Part shown: piece by piece, positions 10,353-19,141 of the stretch
Numbering within the stretch: the first letter of the stretch is position 1
Layout of the letters: each line of letters opens with the position of its first letter
Origin: Zelonia costaricensis
Taxonomy: Eukaryota > Euglenozoa > Kinetoplastea > Trypanosomatida > Trypanosomatidae
NCBI GenBank assembly: GCA_030849075.1
Contig: JASAOO010003310.1
Location: 1 to 39,250, forward strand
DNA: 39,250 nucleotides
Direction: 5' to 3'
Notes under the pieces: generated by a model
Database searches by the model: none
What the model saw: the letters and a program-made list of their open reading frames with translations, nothing else
Told to the model about the DNA's origin: nothing
Program-made: the position numbers and the translations under genes

Positions 10353-10648
10353 GTGTTTGTGGCACGAGAGGAGATTGGTTGCCTTGCTTGAGAAGCTAGC
10401 ATCGATGGCGCTAGGTCGTGTTCTTGTGGTAATCATAGCGTTTTGTGAGTTAGCGGCAGCAGGGGCCGTGACGAGACCTTCAGAGAATAGCGTTGCTTCG
10501 AGCGGCGGTGTTGGGTTCCCTACTCCGCTATTTTTTGCCATGAACGGCGCTAGCGCAACACTCGCTGTTGAGAAAAAGATGGAGGCACCCAGCCGCACGA
10601 CGCGTACGTGGTAAAGTTTTACACTGCCAGTGGCGAAGGGAGCTCAAA

Positions 10649-10783
10649 GGGGGGGGGGTGCAAGTGGGGTGAAGAGGCGGTACTACTGATGACTGGCCCG
10701 ACTTGAAAGCGAGGAGACGACTGGCTTTGATGTTTGCCGTGGTAATCTGTGAGGCAAGGGTCAGGCAGGAAGAGGGGGGGGGG
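10649..10783 (+). repeat. Pair of G10 homopolymer tracts in the strand-switch region
   Basis: Two runs of ten G lie at 10649-10658 and 10774-10783, with a GGGG at about 10666-10669 and several GG/GGG groups nearby. Both are on the strand that is sense for the right-hand unit. They are the only homopolymer G tracts of this length near a promoter-like position in the window and could form G-quadruplexes. Confidence 0.85.
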
Positions 10784-11139
10784 TGGCGAAGACGCACCTT
10801 TTCACTGACCAAAAAGGTTGGCCGGATTGGTCGTCTTCTCGGCACACGTTTCAGCTGCGCATATGGCAGAGCTCAGGCGTTCTGAGTCAAGTTTGCTCTC
10901 CTGAGTTACGCTCAGGAATTTGTTGGAGGCTCCATTTTCAGCAAGAGGGGCTCGACGCTTAGAAGATCCTGTAAAAAGCAGAAAAAAAAACGGTAAGAGA
11001 CGCAGCCGCACGAGCCTTCAAGAACCGACGTCCCGCGTGCAGAGATTTCGCGGCCGCGTGACAGCAAACCGCATCCCACGTCACACACAGCTGTCCTTTC
11101 AGCTGTGCAGAGTAGCAAAGACAACAGCAACAACAAAAA

Positions 11140-11199
11140 AACGCACTGCTCTTTCACACTCTGGCACTTTCGCATTTCCACCCTTTTGTTCATGTACAG
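11140..11199 (+). promoter_or_regulatory. Candidate trans-splice acceptor for the ubiquitin protease mRNA
   Basis: A pyrimidine-rich stretch with CTCTTTCAC and a CCACCCTTTTG block ends in ACAG at 11196-11199. The first ATG after it is 11250, giving a 5' UTR of about 50 nt. It is the first acceptor of the plus-strand unit. Confidence 0.55.
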
Positions 11200-11249
11200 C
11201 AACTGCCACATTAGTCGCACCACTGCGCGACGACAACCGAAACACAAAA

Positions 11250-13004
11250 ATGTTCAATCTCGACTCCAAAATTCCCTACGATGAGTTCGTAAGGATGATT
11301 TACCACCACGCGCGCAGGTACGAGATTAAAGTCGCCGACGCGCATAGGCAATGTGTTACCGTCAATGCACTCATTACAGAGGCTAAGCGGGAGGAGAGCA
11401 AGGGGCACTACGCCAACGCGTACTACTTCGTGAACAAGTGCCTCCTTTTCTTTGACAAGGAAGAGAACCCGATCGACTTCGCGCAGAATGACCCAGCAAC
11501 GCGAAAGATCTTCAGTGTCGCTCTCGACCTTGAGGCGAAGCTCAAGGAGAAGGAGCTACCGATGGAATACAAGGACATGATGGAAGAGATTGACCGTCGA
11601 GAGCCGGAGCGACGCCGTATTGTTGCCCAGCAACTCGAAGCTGACCTGCCGGGCAGGAATTTAGACGGCGGAGCTTCAACGGCGTCAGACTTGCACCTCA
11701 CGCGACAACAGCAGCTTTTGACGTCTGAGCGCAGCAACGTCGGTGAACTGCTCCAGCGGCTTCGGGGCACCGCGCTAATTGACAGGCAGGTCGCCCCCGC
11801 GCCGAGCTTGCCGGTAGCCCCGCCGCCGGTGCCGCCGCCGTCGTACGCCACTGTGTCACCCCTACCGGCACCGGCACCGGTACCGGCGCCATCTCCTCTG
11901 CCGGCGTATTCCCCGCCTGCTGAGCGCGGCCCGCAGCCGGCTCCGGCAGCGCGGCGGGACAGCTACGCACCGTGCGTGCTCAATCCACCCTCGGCTGCCG
12001 TGACGGAGCGGAGGAGGGGCATTGTGAATTTGGGCAACACCTGTTACATGAACGGCGTGCTGCAGATGTTGAACTCGACGCCGCTGGGCCGGTACTTTCT
12101 CACCGATGATTACGTCCCGCACCTCGTCTCGAAGGAGGGGAAGCTGACGCGCCTGATCAACTCTTTCAGTTTTCTCATCCGCGAGCTCAACCGCGCAGAT
12201 TGCAACTTTTCCGTGAGCGCGTCCTCTTTCAAGACGGCACTTGGTGAGTACTACGAGGGCTTTCAAAACTCCCGACAGCAGGACGCCAATGAATTTCTGC
12301 GCGTTGTGCTTGATGGCGTGCACGGGGCACTGAACATGAACGAGCGCAACCGAATTGCGTTTCCTGAGATTGACAACTCCAAAGGCACAGATGACGACCT
12401 GGCGCGGCGGTACTGGGCACAGTATTTTCAACAGAACTCCTCTATTGTGGTGGAGCACTGCGCGTTTCAGGAGCGCAGTTCCATTGTCTGCCCGTCGTGC
12501 AATCACCAGTCACGCTCCTTCAACGTCTCGCTCAGCATCGAAATCCCAATCCCGTCGTCGGCAGCAAAGGTCTCGTTGGACGACTGCTTCGCTGCGTACT
12601 GCCGCGAAGAAATTCTCGACAACAGTTCGCTTTACATGTGCCCCAACTGCCGCCAGAAGGTGAACGCACGTAAGCAGATGCTCTTCTATTCGGCCCCGCC
12701 ACTGCTGTTCATCACACTCAAGCGCTTCCGTAGCTACGGCGAATTCTCGACGGCGTCAAAGGTGAACTCGCCTGTGTTCTTCAGCAAGACACTCGAGCTT
12801 TCCCCGTTCATGTGCTCTCCGTTCTCCAAAACCAAATACCACCTTGCAGGAATCGTCAATCATCAGGGCAACATGCATGGGGGCCACTACACGTCTGACG
12901 TCGTGGGGCCCGATGGGGTGTGGTGCAACTTTAGCGATGAGCGCGTGACCAAGGCCGACGTAGCGGACAACACGCTGGCCTACATTCTCTGCTACGTGCG
13001 CTGA
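11250..13004 (+). CDS. Ubiquitin-specific protease (C19) with USP8/AMSH-like N-terminal domain
   Basis: 584 aa, cysteine deubiquitinase. The catalytic domain spans about 256-584. The Cys box GIVNLGNTCYMN has catalytic C265. The QQDANEFL motif is at 343-350, and two CPxC pairs (C414/C417 and C464/C467) form the zinc ribbon. The His box is HGGHYTSDV with H546, followed by WCNFSDERV at 558-566 for the third catalytic position. Residues 1-130 are helical and resemble the USP8/AMSH dimerisation (MIT-like) domain that places these enzymes on endosomes. Residues 180-230 are a Pro/Ala linker. This order (N-domain, Pro-rich linker, C-terminal USP) parallels USP8, suggesting endosomal sorting, but the N-domain call rests on pattern only. 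It is the first gene of the plus-strand unit. ATG 11250 is the first after the acceptor, with an A-rich context typical of Leishmania. Confidence 0.93.
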   Translation: MFNLDSKIPYDEFVRMIYHHARRYEIKVADAHRQCVTVNALITEAKREESKGHYANAYYFVNKCLLFFDKEENPIDFAQNDPATRKIFSVALDLEAKLKEKELPMEYKDMMEEIDRREPERRRIVAQQLEADLPGRNLDGGASTASDLHLTRQQQLLTSERSNVGELLQRLRGTALIDRQVAPAPSLPVAPPPVPPPSYATVSPLPAPAPVPAPSPLPAYSPPAERGPQPAPAARRDSYAPCVLNPPSAAVTERRRGIVNLGNTCYMNGVLQMLNSTPLGRYFLTDDYVPHLVSKEGKLTRLINSFSFLIRELNRADCNFSVSASSFKTALGEYYEGFQNSRQQDANEFLRVVLDGVHGALNMNERNRIAFPEIDNSKGTDDDLARRYWAQYFQQNSSIVVEHCAFQERSSIVCPSCNHQSRSFNVSLSIEIPIPSSAAKVSLDDCFAAYCREEILDNSSLYMCPNCRQKVNARKQMLFYSAPPLLFITLKRFRSYGEFSTASKVNSPVFFSKTLELSPFMCSPFSKTKYHLAGIVNHQGNMHGGHYTSDVVGPDGVWCNFSDERVTKADVADNTLAYILCYVR

Positions 13005-13240
13005 GACGGCGTCTGAGTGCGCCCTATTTGCAGTCACGAAAGAGGTCGCTGGAGCCATTGCTTTTGGCACCGCTAACCACACCTTTTGTTTCTCTTCTCG
13101 TTGCGGAGCACCAGTTTCTTGTCTCGCGTGCATTGTTTCTCCTGGGTGCAGGTCGTTTAGTTGTCTTGGTCACCTTTTTGCGCAGAGTGTCTGCTTCTTT
13201 GTTTTTTTCTTAGCTTTTGCTGTGCGCTTGCGCTTAGTGT

Positions 13241-13262
13241 CTCCGTTCTACGTAGAACGGAG
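13241..13262. repeat. Perfect 22-bp palindrome
   Basis: CTCCGTTCTAC is followed directly, with no spacer, by its reverse complement GTAGAACGGAG. In RNA it would fold into a hairpin of up to nine pairs with a tight loop. A run of 13 T follows at 13268-13280. It lies in the predicted 3' UTR of the ubiquitin protease gene. Confidence 0.95.
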
Positions 13263-13650
13263 TTGCGTTTTTTTTTTTTTCCTGCGTACTTCCAATCGTG
13301 CGCCATTGAAAAGCTACTGCGCCCCTTCTCAGTGGGAGGAAGGGCAACACCTTGAATGGGGGCTGGAAGCAGCGCAGAAGTCTGTGGAGTTCTGCATGCT
13401 CGAGAAAAAAAAGAGAAAAAGAGCAGTCTTCTTTCCTCTGCACGCTTACAGAGCATTTCTCCGCTACGTGTCGTTTGAATTGGAGCCTCACCGGTTGGAG
13501 TGTCACGCTGACAGAGGTGTGGAGGGAGATACGCGGCGACTGCAGCGGAGGCAAGCTGAAAGGGGCACCCCACGCAGAATGCAACAAGAGGAAAATGGCA
13601 TCACGCGTTCGCGCTCTGCAACGCATAGTCTGCCGAAAACCGCAGCAAAT

Positions 13651-13734
13651 CTTCTCTGTTTTCTCTGATTTCCCACTTTCACTCCACTCTCTGTCCACCT
13701 TTTTCTTCTTTTTGTGGCTTTCCACGGCTGCAAG
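13651..13734 (+). promoter_or_regulatory. Trans-splice acceptor for the Ser-rich protein mRNA
   Basis: An almost uninterrupted pyrimidine tract of about 75 nt is followed by the first AG at 13733-13734. There is no ATG until 13812, so the 5' UTR is about 77 nt. It is one of the strongest acceptors in the window and supports the longer form of the following gene. Confidence 0.65.
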
Positions 13735-13811
13735 AAGAAGCGGTGCACGCATTTTGTTTTGATTGCAAGTGACGGGCCAGAGATCCGATTTCTCAGATTT
13801 CAAGCAACAGG

Positions 13812-15095
13812 ATGCGAGCAATTTCACCGGATGGCGTGCCCAGAAAGAGGGGCGGTGCGCAGATACCACTCCAAACGCAAAACTCGTACAACACTGTCCC
13901 GCGGGAACAGCACGCTTCACCTCACGCGAGCAAAGCACCAGCCATTCGCGTTTTGAGCTCCTATCCTCAAACGTCAAAAATGTCCCGACAGCAGGAGATT
14001 GCACCAGCTTACTCCAGTCAGCGTCGCGAAACAGCCACTGCTACCTCCTCCGCCGCCTCACCGCGTTCCCAGCCTCTTGACGTGTCTCCGTCGCGGTTGC
14101 GCTACGTGGGAGTGGAGCCACGGCGGCGTGTTTCTCCACAGGATTTGCTAAGTGGGCATCCAGCTCGGCGACCCTCTCCAAAGGGGTTCGCGCAGGCGGC
14201 ACCCATCATGAAACCATCGTCTTCAGTACGGGCACTTACGAACGACAGCGACGGAAAGGAGTTTCGCGCACCGGCGCCAGCTTTTCATCCCGTTCTCCAG
14301 CAAGCCCTGCTCCTTGTCAAGGCGACCGAAATTGAGCAGCGTTTGGCCTTGTCACAGGAAGAGACGGATGCGTTCGACTCCATCCTTGCTCTTTTCAGTG
14401 TAGCGCGGGAGGTGGAAACGGTGCGTGTCGCTGCATTTGAAATGTTTCACATTGAGCGAGCCTCTCGTCGAGCGTTGAAGCGCCAAGAGACGCGCGAGCG
14501 CCGAATTTTGGGGATGTGGTGCTCGGAGAGCTTCGAGGACGCCTTTCTTTCGGAGGAGGTCCGCCTGCTGCAGAGGCGCGAGGAGGAGTCACAGAGCAGC
14601 TTTTCCCGCTCGCTGCTGCGTGCGCGAAGTGCGTCCTTGCGGCAGAATGCGGAGCTTCTTTTTAGCGCCCCTGCCCGTGGTCTCGATTACTCATCGCGAA
14701 CGCCATCGCCTGCACTAGCGCTCGCTGAGTCCGACGCACTGGCGCCAGCACCGCCGTCTTCCCAGGCAATTGATGCATCGAAAGGCCGCGCGCACGTCGA
14801 CGCATCCGCTGACGGCTTGCGGCGGGCTCGCACACCGGTGCGGCTTGCGCCAGCAACCGCAAGTAGGGAGATATCCACCCCCGCGACACCGGCGTCACCG
14901 AGCTCGTCGCTTGTCTCGCGTGACTCGGTTGTGGTCGGACAGCCGTACGACTGCTACCGTTTTCCGCAGTCGCCAGGAAGACATAGCTTCAGCGCCAGAG
15001 AGGCAGACTTAGAGAACCGCATCGCTAGGCAAGGAGGTTTCTTGTCAAGATCTGCGCAAACATCTAGATTCAACACTGCCACCTCTCGCGTGTAA
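13812..15095 (+). CDS. Unknown Ser/Pro/Arg-rich protein, conserved-hypothetical type
   Basis: 427 aa from the first ATG after the acceptor, or 371 aa if ATG 13980 is used (M57, with an AAAAATG context that looks better for Leishmania). I do not recognise the family. Residues 1-155 are disordered with several SP sites (SPRSQP, SPSRLRY, VSPQD, SPKGF). Residues 155-275 are predicted helical, rich in Glu/Arg/Leu with heptad-like spacing and possibly a short coiled coil. The remainder is low-complexity Ser/Ala/Pro. There is no signal peptide, membrane segment or enzymatic motif. Codon use and GC match the neighbours. The clustered SP/TP motifs would fit a phosphorylated cytoskeletal or regulatory protein, but that is speculation. 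Confidence 0.75.
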   Translation: MRAISPDGVPRKRGGAQIPLQTQNSYNTVPREQHASPHASKAPAIRVLSSYPQTSKMSRQQEIAPAYSSQRRETATATSSAASPRSQPLDVSPSRLRYVGVEPRRRVSPQDLLSGHPARRPSPKGFAQAAPIMKPSSSVRALTNDSDGKEFRAPAPAFHPVLQQALLLVKATEIEQRLALSQEETDAFDSILALFSVAREVETVRVAAFEMFHIERASRRALKRQETRERRILGMWCSESFEDAFLSEEVRLLQRREEESQSSFSRSLLRARSASLRQNAELLFSAPARGLDYSSRTPSPALALAESDALAPAPPSSQAIDASKGRAHVDASADGLRRARTPVRLAPATASREISTPATPASPSSSLVSRDSVVVGQPYDCYRFPQSPGRHSFSAREADLENRIARQGGFLSRSAQTSRFNTATSRV

Positions 15096-15789
15096 CGCTA
15101 GGCAACAGAGATCCCCTCACTCGTGTACGCGCGCCGGCGTCTTTGTGCACCTGGGCAACAAAGCCGTTTATTTTTCTTTCTGCTTACTGCTCCGTACAGC
15201 CACTACGGCAGGAATAAATGTGGCGGCGTCCGGAGCACCTCTTCGCGTTCTGCTTATTCTGTCGTACTTCTCTTTCACCGCCAGAGCAGCATTAGAAGCG
15301 AAAAAAAAAAACACCAAAAACGAGAACGGGCGTTGCGCTACTGGCTTGTACTAGTACTCCTTTTCACAGAATTCTCACTTCAGCTTCTTCTACTGCTTCT
15401 GCTTCCTGAAGCACTCGCCCTCTGTTTTGCATTGTGTGAGAAAAAGAAAAAAGCACTGCTCGCGCATACTCGAATCGATCGACGTACAAAACTTGATGGA
15501 AGAGAAAAAAAAAAAAAAGCAGTATACCAGGCTTGATTTTTCACCTTGAACCTAGTTTGAGCTCGCGGTAGTGTCGGGCCTCCTACACTGTTTGGCGGCT
15601 CTCCTCCTCTCTCGGTGTTGCCTCTCTATGCTCTTCTTGCTCACGACCAGTCTCTGCGTTCTTCTCTTCTCCTGCACCTTTTCCAGCCGGTTCTCGGCTG
15701 TGCGAATGCCCTTCAAGGCGTGAGAGCATTACCACGACCTGCCAAAACCACATTTCGGAACGGCTTCGCTTGGGCACCGGGCGTTAGGG
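15096..15789. other. Intergenic region with splice acceptor and a 5-codon upstream ORF
   Basis: About 0.7 kb. A, T and pyrimidine runs dominate (A at about 15300-15310, A13-type run near 15505-15518). The right end holds the acceptor of the next gene and a short upstream ORF (ATG 15705, stop ending 15722). Confidence 0.5.
15656..15686 (+). promoter_or_regulatory. Candidate trans-splice acceptor for the RNase III-like gene
   Basis: The pyrimidine stretch CTTCTCTTCTCC..CCTTTTCC ends in AG at 15685-15686. An ATG at 15705 opens a five-codon frame (M-P-F-K-A-stop) before the main ATG at 15790. Confidence 0.5.
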
Positions 15790-16470
15790 ATGCGGCGTTG
15801 CAGTGCAATGAGGGCTGGGTCTGACGTGCTTGCGGTTCTTGAGGAGCTGGCGCAGCCGCAGCCAGCAGCGACGTACGCTGAGCTTCTGCGTCATCCACGC
15901 CTGCCCGCCCCATCGCTGCCGTTTCTCCCCCCGCCGCGGTGGGCGGCAGAGCTGTCGCGGGTGCTGCGCAGGACGTTCCCTGCGGTAACTCACGAGCACC
16001 ACACACGCTTTCTGCAGGTGTTTGTGCATCCCAGTTTCACGACCGCTGCCGGCGTCGCTGGAACGATGCAGCCGCTCATTAGCACAGGCGAGGCGCTCTT
16101 GCAGCGTGTCGGGGGCTTGTGGATTCTTGCTACCTTCGAGAGCGTCCGGCGCGAGGAGTATGCGTCACTGCTTGCGTTGCTCACAAGCGACACCGCGCTG
16201 TGCCGGGTTCTGCGAGATCACTGGCGGCTGGAGCACATGGTTCTCACAGACGTGGCGGCCGACCTCTTCTCGCGCCAGCGCTTAAACTCGTCTAAAGGCC
16301 TTGTGCGGTGGCTATCCTCGCAAGGGGGGAGCGTCGGTGAGGGTCAGGCGCTCCCAGAGCCGTATGCCGCCGGTTGCGTCAAGGCGATGATTGCCGCTGT
16401 GCTGCTCGAGCACGGTCACGATGCGGCGGAGCACTTTATAAAGTCCGAGGTTCTGCCTTTTCTGCTGTAG
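15790..16470 (+). CDS. Degenerate RNase III-fold protein (probably catalytically inactive)
   Basis: 226 aa. The layout resembles an RNase III domain: FVHPSF at 78-83 (compare FTHRS), a helix STGEALLQRVGGLWIL at 98-113 in place of the NERLEFLGD signature, and AAGCVKAMIAAVLLEHGHDAAEHFI at about 193-217 in place of ADxxEALIGAIYLDGG..AA..FI. The acidic residues needed for Mg2+ are absent: the second motif has G195 and K198 where RNase III has Asp and Glu, and the first motif lacks Glu/Asp in register. There is no double-stranded RNA-binding domain. Inactive RNase III folds occur in mitochondrial ribosomal proteins (mL44/mL57) and in kinetoplastid editosome proteins, so a mitochondrial RNA role is the likeliest guess; the Arg-containing N-terminus (MRRCSAMRAG) could be a short presequence. 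An alternative start is ATG 15808. Family assignment is by eye and moderate. Confidence 0.6.
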   Translation: MRRCSAMRAGSDVLAVLEELAQPQPAATYAELLRHPRLPAPSLPFLPPPRWAAELSRVLRRTFPAVTHEHHTRFLQVFVHPSFTTAAGVAGTMQPLISTGEALLQRVGGLWILATFESVRREEYASLLALLTSDTALCRVLRDHWRLEHMVLTDVAADLFSRQRLNSSKGLVRWLSSQGGSVGEGQALPEPYAAGCVKAMIAAVLLEHGHDAAEHFIKSEVLPFLL

Positions 16471-17279
16471 CGTCGCGCCTGCTGCAGGCACTCATGCGGT
16501 TCTTGCTCGCTGGAACCCGGCGCTAGAGGCGCAGTCGGCCGTGAGCTGGTGAAGCGTTCAGTTTTGGGCCGCCCCACGCGCTGTCAGTCACATCTTCTGT
16601 TCCCTCAGTCACGTAGCTTTCACGCTGCAACTGGCCAAGGTTCCCAAGCACGTTGTTCGAGGGTCAGTCGGCGAGAGACAGCAAGGCGCGCGTCACATCT
16701 CTGCTTTGGCTGATGCACGTCTTCGGCCTCTTCCGAGAGAGCGCCATCGGTGGTTTTTTCTTTTGCCTCTCGGCGCCGTTTGTTTCTGCCGGAAGCACGG
16801 GAATAGCCACTTACTTGCGTAAAAAGAAGAAAAACAAAACAAAAAGGACAGTCGATCGGTCTGCGCGAGTGTCACAGCGACGGAGCTCTTACGCACTGCA
16901 CGCAAGTTACACAAGACCGACGTCAAAACGCGTGCGTTGTGCTGCATCGCCCTTCCTTTACTTTTTGTTTTTGCCTCGCCTCTCGCCTCCTTCCCATGCT
17001 GTTCTTTTTTTTTTTTCTCCTGCGCTGCAGAAGTTGCACCGACTCCACGTCCCGAGTCTTGCTCGAGCCGCCCGAGATTCACGTTACGCTGCCTTCACCA
17101 ACGTCGTGACGCCCGCGCGGCAGCACCAACGGAAAAACAAACACAAACACGCACACTACCCCGCGCCTGGCGCAAGTACTGGCTACAGCCGTGCTTGCGG
17201 CTTCGACAACGCCCGCCCCGCAGCACTCTCTTTCCCACCTTCGTACCCTCCTGTTTTTGATTTGCACATCCGTGGCAGC
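16471..17279. other. Intergenic region before the LRR gene
   Basis: 0.8 kb: the 3' region of the RNase III-like gene, then a strong acceptor at 16951-17030 and a roughly 250-nt 5' UTR free of ATG. The open frame that runs into the LRR gene from 16653 is pyrimidine-tract translation, not protein. Confidence 0.55.
16951..17030 (+). promoter_or_regulatory. Trans-splice acceptor for the LRR protein mRNA
   Basis: About 75 nt of pyrimidine with a T12 run (17005-17016) ends in CTGCAG; AG is at 17029-17030 and is the first AG after the tract. The first ATG downstream is 17280, which fixes the start of the gene. Confidence 0.65.
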
Positions 17280-18479
17280 ATGACGAGCATCATGGACGCA
17301 CACTACGAGGACGCTGATGGGGTGCTGGGGTCCTCGCAGCCGTTTCTGATGGCGTTCGAGGAGGAGCCCCCGCGCAGCAGGCCGCCGGAGGAGATGCTGG
17401 CGGAGCGGTTGCAGGCGCTGCGGCGGTACCAGTACGAAATCCCTGCCGACCCCGAGAGCGACGCCTCCGGCGCCAGCGCGTACCTAGCGGTGTGCGCGGA
17501 GCTCGCCAGTACGACGGGCACGAGGGGCCCCACCAGCTCCATCGCCAAAGACCTTGCCGCCGAGAGGGAGGACCTTGACCTGTCCTACGCCGGGCTCGGA
17601 GTGACGGGGTGCGCGGCGCTGGCGGCGGCGTTGCGTGTGTCGTCAGCAGTGCAGACGCTCATTCTAGTCGGCAACTACATGACGCCTTCTGCGGCGCTGG
17701 AGGTGGTGCGCGCCATCAACGACACACGCAGCGTCCAGGCGCTCAACCTCTCAAAGAATCAGCTGGGCCGGGCCGAGGCGATGCGCAAGGGTGCCGACAA
17801 TTTGGCCGCCATCACGGGCGGCGTCGTGGTCAACGAGGCCCTAGCCCCCAGCAGCACGCTGCGCTCCTTGACGCTTGCCGACAATCACCTCAGCGACACC
17901 GACATCGCCGCTTTTGCAGACACGCTAGCCGAGAACGTCACGCTGCACGAGCTCGACCTCAGCTACAACCGCATCGGCTTTGTCGGGGCGTCGGAGCTGG
18001 CCAAGGTGCTGTCCCGCAACGGCGACCTGCGCGTGCTAAACATCGAGTGGAACCCGCTGCGAGCGGCCGGTGCCCAGCTGCTGCTGTCCGATGGGCTGCT
18101 GCAAAACAACACCATCAAGCAGTGCAACTTCAGCTCCTGCGGCCTCGATGACAAGTGCGGGCAGCTGCTGGCGCGTGTGGTGTCAGAAAACGCTATTGAG
18201 GAGGTGGTGGTGGCCAACAACCGCATCGGCCGCATCGGGGCCGAGGCAATTGCGAGGGCCCTGCCCTCCACCTCGGCCTTAACGACCCTCGTCATGGACG
18301 GCAACCCGATCGGCGACGCAGGAAGCACGGCCCTGCTTGATGCGGCGACCAGCGGCAACGTGGCCACGCTACGGCTTCTGAGCTTGCAGCACTGCAGCTG
18401 CAACGACCCGGCTGTCCTGCAGCGCGGCAAGGATGCCTCCAGCGCCACCCTCACCATTCGCATCTCCGAAAGCGTCTAG
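17280..18479 (+). CDS. Leucine-rich repeat protein (ribonuclease-inhibitor-like repeats)
   Basis: 399 aa. Residues 1-90 are an acidic, non-repetitive N-terminus. Residues about 95-372 consist of eight to nine repeats of roughly 28 residues with the pattern LxxLxLxxNxL/I: for example [70 protein letters not shown] and [10 protein letters not shown]. This is the RI-like LRR type, a curved solenoid for protein binding. There is no F-box, kinase, NACHT or membrane segment, so no enzymatic function can be assigned. Many trypanosomatid proteins of this type are cytoskeletal or flagellar. A second ATG four codons in (MDAHYED) is an equally possible start. Confidence 0.85.
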   Translation: MTSIMDAHYEDADGVLGSSQPFLMAFEEEPPRSRPPEEMLAERLQALRRYQYEIPADPESDASGASAYLAVCAELASTTGTRGPTSSIAKDLAAEREDLDLSYAGLGVTGCAALAAALRVSSAVQTLILVGNYMTPSAALEVVRAINDTRSVQALNLSKNQLGRAEAMRKGADNLAAITGGVVVNEALAPSSTLRSLTLADNHLSDTDIAAFADTLAENVTLHELDLSYNRIGFVGASELAKVLSRNGDLRVLNIEWNPLRAAGAQLLLSDGLLQNNTIKQCNFSSCGLDDKCGQLLARVVSENAIEEVVVANNRIGRIGAEAIARALPSTSALTTLVMDGNPIGDAGSTALLDAATSGNVATLRLLSLQHCSCNDPAVLQRGKDASSATLTIRISESV

Positions 18480-19141
18480 TGCTGCGAACGCCTCGGCTCC
18501 CACACCGATGCATCGCACACTGTGGATGAGGTCGACTCCTCCTTTCTTTGGTTGTTGTCAGGTGCGTAGGGACTTTCCCCGCTCTGCTGTAGCGATGTAC
18601 ACTACGACGCACCTGCGTGCCGAACCCACCAAGGTAGCCACGACGCTGAAGAGCAGCAAACAAGCAAACAAGGACAGGAGTGCTGAAGGGTGCTCGCAGT
18701 AGCCTCAAATTGATGCAAGGCGCGAGCATGGCGGAGTGCGACGCAGCACGCCCGCCGTGTTGGCGCTGAGTCCTCTGCTTGCCCACGTGCCGTGCGCGCC
18801 GTCCTGCTGCCCTGCTGAAGGGACGTCCTCGTTTCTTTTCTCGGTCGCGAGGTGCGTGGTGCGGCCGCTGCCCTTTTGCACCTCCCGCGCCACAGACACC
18901 GTGCCGAGGTTGCTCATTGTCGATCTCTGCCACTGCTTTCCCCATGGTTCATCTCCCCTCCGCGATGCTTGCCGGCGCACCTCATTGGCCACCGCCGCCA
19001 TCACAGCCTCCCGCCGACACCTCGGCGGCAACGCGACGAAAAAGAAAAGAGACAGCTCGTCACATACACACCCACACGCTGCCCCACCGTCCCGCACGGA
19101 CGCGGCGCTGCTGTCTCGAACACGCACTCCCGTGCGCTCGC
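18480..19141. other. Intergenic region before the ARM-like gene
   Basis: 0.66 kb. It lacks one dominant pyrimidine tract; partial ones lie at about 18828-18848 and 18920-18970. ATGs at 18944 and 18965 are in frame with the next gene and could extend it, but the translated stretch is His/Arg/Pro-rich and looks like UTR. Confidence 0.45.

Larger units (their letters stand above)
10286..11249. promoter_or_regulatory. Divergent strand-switch region (probable RNA polymerase II initiation region)
   Basis: All genes to the left are on the minus strand and all genes to the right are on the plus strand. In trypanosomatids such divergent switches are where RNA polymerase II begins both polycistronic units, over a broad region marked by acetylated H3 and variant histones and without a TATA box; that is family knowledge, not visible here. 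The core between the two predicted acceptors (10309-11198) is about 0.9 kb. It carries two G10 tracts on the plus strand (10649-10658 and 10774-10783), other G runs between them and an A run at about 10981-10989. The open frames inside are not protein-like. Confidence 0.8.
13005..13811. other. Intergenic region downstream of the ubiquitin protease, with palindrome and T tracts
   Basis: About 0.8 kb on the plus strand: 3' UTR of the USP gene, then the acceptor zone of the next gene. It contains a perfect palindrome at 13241-13262 with T13 at 13268-13280 (listed separately). No protein-like frame was found. Confidence 0.55.

Noticed and set aside
10243..10614. 123-codon plus-strand frame inside the strand-switch region
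   Set aside because: It overlaps the zinc transporter start on the opposite strand and lies upstream of the first acceptor of the plus-strand unit; no domain visible.
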